Below are positions 58,620 to 64,000 of a stretch of DNA of 64,000 nucleotides, piece after piece (position 1 is the stretch's first letter; every line of letters starts with the position of its first letter). The stretch spans positions 19,344,001-19,408,000 of the forward strand of contig OZ231128.1 of assembly GCA_965153355.1 (NCBI GenBank), given 5' to 3'. The stretch comes from Flaccisagitta enflata. Its lineage: Eukaryota > Chaetognatha > Sagittoidea > Aphragmophora. A program made the position numbers and the translations under genes. Under the pieces are notes generated by a model that saw only the letters and a list, made by a program, of their open reading frames with translations, had not been told where the DNA came from and ran no database searches.

Positions 58620-59400
58620 CGCGCGTTTCCCCTTCTTGATATCTGGGTTGGGTCCTTCCCTTACCTTTTCTGACTTTGCCCTGCTTTCTTCCTTCTCTCT
58701 GGCTGTTGGCCACAGGCCTCCTCTTCCGTGGCTTCATCTTCCCCACTTTGGCCTACTTAAGGCAGGTGTGACTGCAGTCTGGGTGAGGCCACTCCCCTTC
58801 CCCTGGCGTCTCACTGTCCCTGAGCAAGATGTCCATTTGGATATCATCTCCCTCCCCTTAGGATTGACTTCATTCTTAGGATCCCCCCCCCCCTTAGGCT
58901 AGTTATGCAGAGATGACAGATTCATTAGGTCTTAGGGTCTTGGTTGGGGCTTTATCGTGGTTCATTTGCCTAGTTTGGTTCTTTCTCAGTACATTCTCCC
59001 CGCGGGCTTTTAGGGATTTTCTCTAGGAGTTTTTGGCAGGCACCCCATCTTTGAGCATTCTACCCCTGGACCCTGACGATGGCATCCTCCCGCCTACCCC
59101 GGCATATCAGTGGTGCTTTCGGCCGGTTCTGGCATATTTTTCAGTATGTTACCCCTAGCTAGCTGAGAATAGGACCCTACTAGGAAGTTTAGATTTTTTT
59201 AGTGACCATGGGACACCTGTCACTTTTGAAGACTGGGCACTGCAGGCTCTTTCCGAGAAAGGTACAAGTTTGAGGTATCTTATCCCTCCCACTCCTCTTG
59301 GCTTTACTCCTTCCCTATCATGGAAGTGGTGATAGCTTGCCCACCTTACCCCTTTTGACACATGCTTTCCTGTAATGCCGTAGTTTAGATGGGCTCAAAA
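58620..59400 (-). repeat. Dispersed repeat related to 48862-49480, opposite orientation
   Basis: Read on the minus strand, it shares AAAAGCCCGCGGG, CTAGGCAAATG, CTAAGGGGAGGG and AGTGGGGAAGATGAAGCC with 48862-49480 in the same order. A minus-strand frame (59155-59361) contains GVGGIRYLKLVPFSERACSA, comparable in position to GGVRVLSNNNGEKRGSLEIA in the other copy. Stops interrupt the rest. Possibly an old retroelement. Confidence 0.4.
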
Positions 59401-60140
59401 GGGCGAAAGCGGGATACACCGAGCATGATCGGACAGCCAGTACCCCGAGTCATAGTGTAGGCCGCGCTGTGATAGATGGGCGATTTTTTTCGCTAACGTT
59501 GAGGCAGTCGGCTAGTTCAATTCCCCTAGGACTCCAATCAGACTCCTACAGTCATTGGCTGGGAGCAGATCCGGACCCCCCACTGTTGGAGCAAGAGTCT
59601 CCTGCGCAAATGGTGGAAGATGGCATGGCCTCAAGAATAAGGTGCTCTGGCACTTATCATCACTCCGCCCTCTGACTTGTTCATGGCCATTTTTGAAACC
59701 TATCAAGACGCTGATTACCCTCCTGTCTCAGCTTGTCTCTTCATCTCAACTCACTCCTACCCCAAAGTTTCAATCATCTAACTGCAAGGTCATCTTATCT
59801 ACTATCAGCTAACTATCACATCTTCTTACCCTGTCATCAATCCTTATGGAATATCATCTGATTGTCCGCACCTGTTTGGACAAATGGCGGAATCCTTCTT
59901 GGACAATTGCTCAAACATCTTGTCCAACAGAATCACAAAAGTGTCTCAGGAACATCGTTTGTGGACTGAGACTTTACCTGTGTGTCAAGACAACCCTCTA
60001 CTGGCAGAACCCGATCAAAGCAGCAACTTCATTCAAAACAACGGTCCTTGCTGGCAGTTGTACACTGGTACAAGAAGAGAAGATGTACGGATGTTGGTAC
60101 ACATGCGACGAGTTGTGATAAGATGAGAGGACAGTGGTAT
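59401..60140 (+). other. Unassigned sequence with an open frame at 59884-60126
   Basis: The 80-codon frame begins MAESFLDNCSNILSNRITKV and has balanced composition; 17 bp after its stop lies ACTCCTACCACGCTGTG, part of a dispersed motif. No domain was recognised, and no splice signal or promoter supports it as a gene. Confidence 0.25.
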
Positions 60141-60144
60141 CAAA

Positions 60145-60185
60145 ACACTCCTACCACGCTGTGTGGGTTGGGGTGTATCCATTTC
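60145..60185 (+). repeat. Dispersed motif ACTCCTGCCATGCTGTTTGG / GGTGTATCC
   Basis: Copies occur here, at about 61462-61496, 61603-61636 and (truncated) 63810-63842. The common core is CACTCCTGCCATGCTGTTTG followed by GACCGGGGTGTATCC. The GTGTATCC ending recalls the 3-prime end of GTCS-tract elements, but the rest differs. Confidence 0.6.
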
Positions 60186-60394
60186 CTTTTCTTGGACAAT
60201 GGCAAAGACAGTGGCATAGTGCCATAGACGACGGCAAAGACAACGACAGACACACGGGCAAAAACGACGGCAAAGACGATGGAAAATGACAGTGGCGAGT
60301 GGCGACCATGGGCAGGCGCCTGCTTGGAGATACTCTGACTAGTCTCTGCGACAAACGACAATTTTGTGATTTTATGTACCCGTTGCCAAAGGTT

Positions 60395-60565
60395 ATAAAA
60401 AAAAAAAAAAAAAAAAAAAAACCAAATGCAAAAGCTTGCAAAAAAAAGAAAAAAAAGACTACAAAAGTGTGCAAAAAAAGAGAGTAAAAAAAAAGCGGAA
60501 GAAAAAAGAAGAAATAAAAGAAAGACAAAGAAAAAAAAATTACAAAAAAAAAAAAAAGAAGAAAC
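60395..60565. repeat. Poly-A and A-rich low-complexity tract
   Basis: An A26-28 run at about 60395-60421, then AAAAAAG-rich sequence. Confidence 0.9.
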
Positions 60566-61059
60566 CGCGCATAGTGCACAAAAACCGTAAGGCAACGGGA
60601 TTCTATTTCTTGCCCCCTCAATTTTTTTTCTTCTCTCTTAACATGCTCGTTGTCTTTGGTATGCCCAATTGTGCGTCGTTTCATGTTATTACTTTTCGTG
60701 GTATGTATTTTCGCGTGGATGATCGTTAGATTATTCTTTTTTTACGTTTTCGTTTTTCTCCCTTGTGACATGCTCGATTGCTGATTGTTTTTGTTACGTC
60801 GAAGTGTTACATCTACTACCGTCATTCTAAGTGTCTCGTTAATTTTCGTTTTCTTGCGTGAACAGTCAATCTCAACCGGCGCCTGGATTATAATTTTCTC
60901 GAACTGTAACATGGAGCAACGTCCTAGGCCGACCACTGTGGGGAAAGGCTTAGATTACCTGTCAGTTCTGTTTTTTTTTGTTTTGTTTTGTTTTGTTTTT
61001 TTTTGTTTTTTTGTTTTTGTTTTTTTGTTTTTTTTTTCGCTTCGTTATTTCTCTCCGTC

Positions 61060-61110
61060 CGTCAACCTATCGCGTTTGTCCTTTCGCGTTTGTCCTTTCG
61101 CGTTTGTCCT
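61060..61110. repeat. Three-unit 15-bp tandem repeat
   Basis: CGCGTTTGTCCTTT occurs three times in succession at about 61069-61110. Confidence 0.8.
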
Positions 61111-61226
61111 ATCATCCAGTCTGTCCGGTTGTTTGGACTATTTCTGATCAGTTTGTCTCGGCAGTTTGTCTACGCAGTTAGTCCGTCAGTCGTGCGCGGC
61201 GTGCACATTGTTCCCGTGCGTCGTTC

Positions 61227-61400
61227 TTTTTAGTTGCGGACACGCAACTCTAAGAGGTTTGTCCGTCCGTTAGTCCGTCTGTCCATGAGCACAAGTTGAA
61301 AAGTGGAGGGGTGAGCGTTTCGAGGCTTTCTGTGTATGTGTCTGTGTTGGCTGCCTTTGCCCGGCCGTCCGCGACGATTTTGTGACCCCGCGTCACTTGT
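61227..61400 (+). mobile_element. GTCS-tract element, subfamily B
   Basis: TTTTTAGTTGCGGACACGCA, ACTCTAAGAGGTTTGTCC, short GTCC tract, GAGCACAAGTTGAAAAGTGG, GCCCGGCCGTCCGCGACG and TGTGACCCCGCGTCACTTGT. Here the 3-prime arm is GTCCGCGAC while the 5-prime arm is GTTGCGGAC, so the arms mismatch at one position. Confidence 0.72.
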
Positions 61401-62085
61401 TTTTTTTTCCCTTTTATTGCGAACGTCGCCCGACGCTTAGTTGCGTGGTCTGTAAACTCACTCCTGCCATGCTGTTTGGACCGGGGTGTATCCACGTCCC
61501 CTGTCATTTTTTCCCCTTTTGACAATATCTTGCGGGTGGGTTACTATGTAAGGTACTAGTTAGTTTCAAGGACGCGTGGTAACGCAACCTTCATCAAAAC
61601 CCACTCCTGCCATTGTTTGGACCGGGGTGTATCCTTGTGGTAATTGCCGGAGATGGTAACTTCTGACGGACAGACAAACGCGCGCACCGCTAATGTTATT
61701 CTTTTATCTTTAGTTCCTACTTGTTCCCCTTTCCCTCTTGGTTTTGTTTGGTGTTGTGTACACTTTTTTTTTCATAAGAACGTCGTTTTTGTTTTTGGAG
61801 CCTTTAAAAAATGTAGATAGCCACTGGTAGGATGATTGCGGCGTTCTTGATTTCTGGATGATTTCAAGGCTTGATGTTCATATGGACTGGGTTCTTATGA
61901 AAAAAAGTGTATTGGCTGCCATTTTTTTTCTCCCCTTCCCCCCCCCCCCTCCCCCCCGTTATTGATGGTTTTTTTTTTCCCTATTTTGCGTCGTGTGCTT
62001 TCTCAACCTCACCCCGGGCTTACACGTTTTTTTACTCCCCTCCTTATAGCCCCTTGTTTATTTTCTCTTTCCTCTTTGGACACAC
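61401..62085. other. Spacer with two copies of the ACTCCTGCC motif
   Basis: Otherwise unassigned; a C-rich run lies at 61935-61960. Confidence 0.4.
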
Positions 62086-62086
62086 T

Positions 62087-63720
62087 AGGTTGAATCTTGA
62101 CGCGAACGCGGCGTATGGGTGCGTTTCAGTTGTCCATATGGGCAGATTTTGGACCTCTTACGCCAACGTGTCCGTAAGTTTAGCCTTCATTTCCCCCTTA
62201 TGTTATTTTCCCTCTTGCCCTGTTGGTTTCCACCGATCTCTCCCCATTCTTTTACATCTTACATTTTCCCCTCTTATAGCTACGTTTATTTTTATTCTAT
62301 AATATTTCTCTTCATTTCCGTATTCCCTCTTTCTACTCGATTTCTGATTTCCTCATGCTTCGCCCATTGACGTTATCCATGTTTTAGGTTTTTTCTCTGT
62401 CTTTTCTGTTTGAATTTTCTTCCCCCCTCTGGACTCTCTAGGTCAAACCTGGTGTGGGCGCGACATGTATGTATGTATGGGTACCGATCAGTTGCCCACA
62501 TGGGCAGATTTTGGAGCCCTTACGCCGCCACGCTAATGTCGATGTGTCCGTAGGTTTGGCTTTTATTTCCCCCTCATGTTTTTTTTCTGTTTCCTTGTTG
62601 CTACCGGAATTAAAAAAAACGCAGGTTTTTCTATCGCTCGTTTTTGCGCCTTTGGTTCACTTGGGGCATGGTTTATCGGTGACCAAATTAAAGATTTTTT
62701 CGGGGGCTTTCTTTTGAGCGCAATCCCACATCTGTAGCTTTATTCGTTTGGGGGTTATACTCAAATGAAAGTGCAGGGGTCAAAATTTCGAAATGCAGTA
62801 AGAGGAAAAAAAAGGTTATTTTTGGTTGAAGGTGATGGATTAATTGAACTGCCATGAGCAATCAGGCGTTGTTCTACCCATGCGATCTGCCTTTATCGTT
62901 CTCATATTTGAGTTCCTCGATGGCTGTGATGAAAAACGAGGCACTGACTGTGATCGATTATGGTGGAACCTTCAAAATCGTCATGGGCTCTGACTAAAAA
63001 TCAAAAGCAGAAATTTCTCAAGTACATGTAACTTTTGCAGGGCTATTTCTCCGCGGTAACTTGATTTCTATGACTAAAACTCTTAAATAAGATGCGGGGA
63101 AGCTCAAATTAACCAAACCAGCTCGCGAAATGTTGCTCGCAAGAAAAAAGTAGTCCAATTCAAACACTTCTGTGGGGAGCCTGCGTTTTTTTTAATTCTG
63201 GTAGTAGCTTCATCCGCGTCTTTTCCCTGACACTTTACTTCTCTTTACTATACTTTTCTTTCTCTTTTCTCTTGTTCGTGGACCTTTTTTTTTTTACCCC
63301 ACTTTTTTTTTCCCCTCTGATTCGCCGCCTTGTTACGTAGTTCTTGGGCTTGTATTAGTTGCCCCCTTCAACGACGTTTTAGCTCCCCAATCTCTCCCCA
63401 CTTATACGTCTCATTCATTTTATTTTCTCCTTACTGAAGGATCCCCGTTCGGTTCTGCGTGTGTTTACCTTTGTGGGAACATTCATTCCCCCTTACTTGA
63501 TTTTCGATCTAGTAATTCCCCTCTCATTTTCTTTGGATTTCATTTATGTCATTTTTATTTTTCCCCGTCGGACTCGCTAGGTTGAACCTGGCGTGAAAGT
63601 GACATTTGGGTAAGTATCAGTTGCCCATATGGGCAAATTTTGAAACCAGATTGCCACCGCGCCATCCTTGACGGGTTCGTGGGCTGCTAGTGGGCGACAG
63701 TTGCCCACTTGGGCAGAAGT
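62087..63720. repeat. Dispersed low-copy repeat with GCCCATATGGGC core (three copies)
   Basis: Copies at about 62087-62190, 62439-62570 and 63574-63715 share CTAGGTTGAAYCTKGHCG-like starts, CAGTTGCCCATATGGGCAGA and TTTTGGAGCCCTTACGCC. The third contains the perfect palindrome TTGCCCATATGGGCAA. They are separated by pyrimidine-rich sequence (TTATTTCCCCCTTATGTT in two of them), so the repeating unit may be several hundred bp. No protein was recognised. Confidence 0.55.
62571..63573. other. Spacer between repeat copies, nothing recognised
   Basis: T- and C-rich sequence with no recognised gene. Confidence 0.35.
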
Positions 63721-64000
63721 CCGTCTGTTGGATTGTTACCTTGATTTGGATAAAAATGATAGGGGCTTTGTGTTGGCGCACCTTAGTTCAGGCGAAAACA
63801 AAAACAGAAGAGTGTTCCTGCCATTGTTTGGACCGGGATGCTAAACATGTTTTGTTTGCCCGAGTCGAGTTTGTCTGTTCGTAATTGTATACTGTACACG
63901 GGCTCCACTGTCTGTACAGGTCGATGTTAAGATGCCTGGGTCACTGGTTTGGGTTGTCTACGTAAAAGCGCCGCCGCCTCCAATCGGGCTTGAATGTGTG

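Overview
The window is eukaryotic, almost certainly invertebrate animal DNA. There are no operons, ribosome binding sites or long conserved reading frames. Spliced-type exon boundaries, a tRNA-derived SINE-like head, several families of TA-flanked miniature inverted-repeat elements (MITEs) and very long microsatellites are present. Short elements with (GTCC/GTCGG)n tracts recur throughout; they match the plan of the pearl / mini-me / DINE-1 group (Helentron-type non-autonomous elements), known from bivalves and flies among others. I cannot name the species.

Most of the window is repeats. Pure or nearly pure microsatellites make up roughly a tenth of it: (TG)n, (CT)n, (GTT)n, (CTT)n, (CTTT)n, (GAAT)n. 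Nearly all long open frames are translations of these arrays and are not genes. About twenty copies or fragments of the GTCS-tract element occur in both orientations, in two subfamilies (A, 5-prime end AGTCGCGTGC; B, 5-prime end AGTTGCGGAC). A second family has ends made of consecutive stem-loops (GGGCAGCGGCCCCGAAGGGG...) and carries internal 21-bp arrays of TTTGAGGCCTGAGAGGCC type; it dominates 13.2-16.2 kb, 18.4-20.9 kb and the 34.6/38.0 kb pair. At least nine TA-flanked MITEs with defined ends are also present, one carrying the C-terminal end of a Tc1-like transposase.

Layout: 0.9-3.1 kb tandem repeats; 3.4-10.4 kb GTCS-tract elements, a MITE and microsatellites; 12.18-12.81 kb a candidate glycine-rich coding exon; 13.2-20.9 kb GAGGCC-array elements with MITEs inserted; 21-28 kb microsatellites, a pogo-like MITE and a Tc1 relic; 30.86-40.66 kb a large imperfect palindrome (arms about 1 kb) enclosing a 3.37-kb tandem duplication, each copy holding an identical reading frame for a CXC/TSO1-type cysteine-rich protein; 41-46 kb microsatellites and a three-element nest of insertions; 47.2-47.7 kb a MITE containing a tRNA-like head; 50.80-51.08 kb a candidate terminal coding exon; 55.0-57.1 kb a 51-bp minisatellite; 58.6-64 kb ill-defined low-copy repeats.

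The two candidate exons lie on the same strand and have compatible splice phase, so they could belong to one gene with a 38-kb repeat-filled intron; this is inference. The CXC-protein frames are the only recognisable protein domains apart from the transposase tail. The points of most interest are the covarying end sequences of the GTCS-tract elements, the empty-site evidence in the 43.8-45.3 kb nest, the serial-hairpin GAGGCC elements, and the palindrome with its recent internal duplication.
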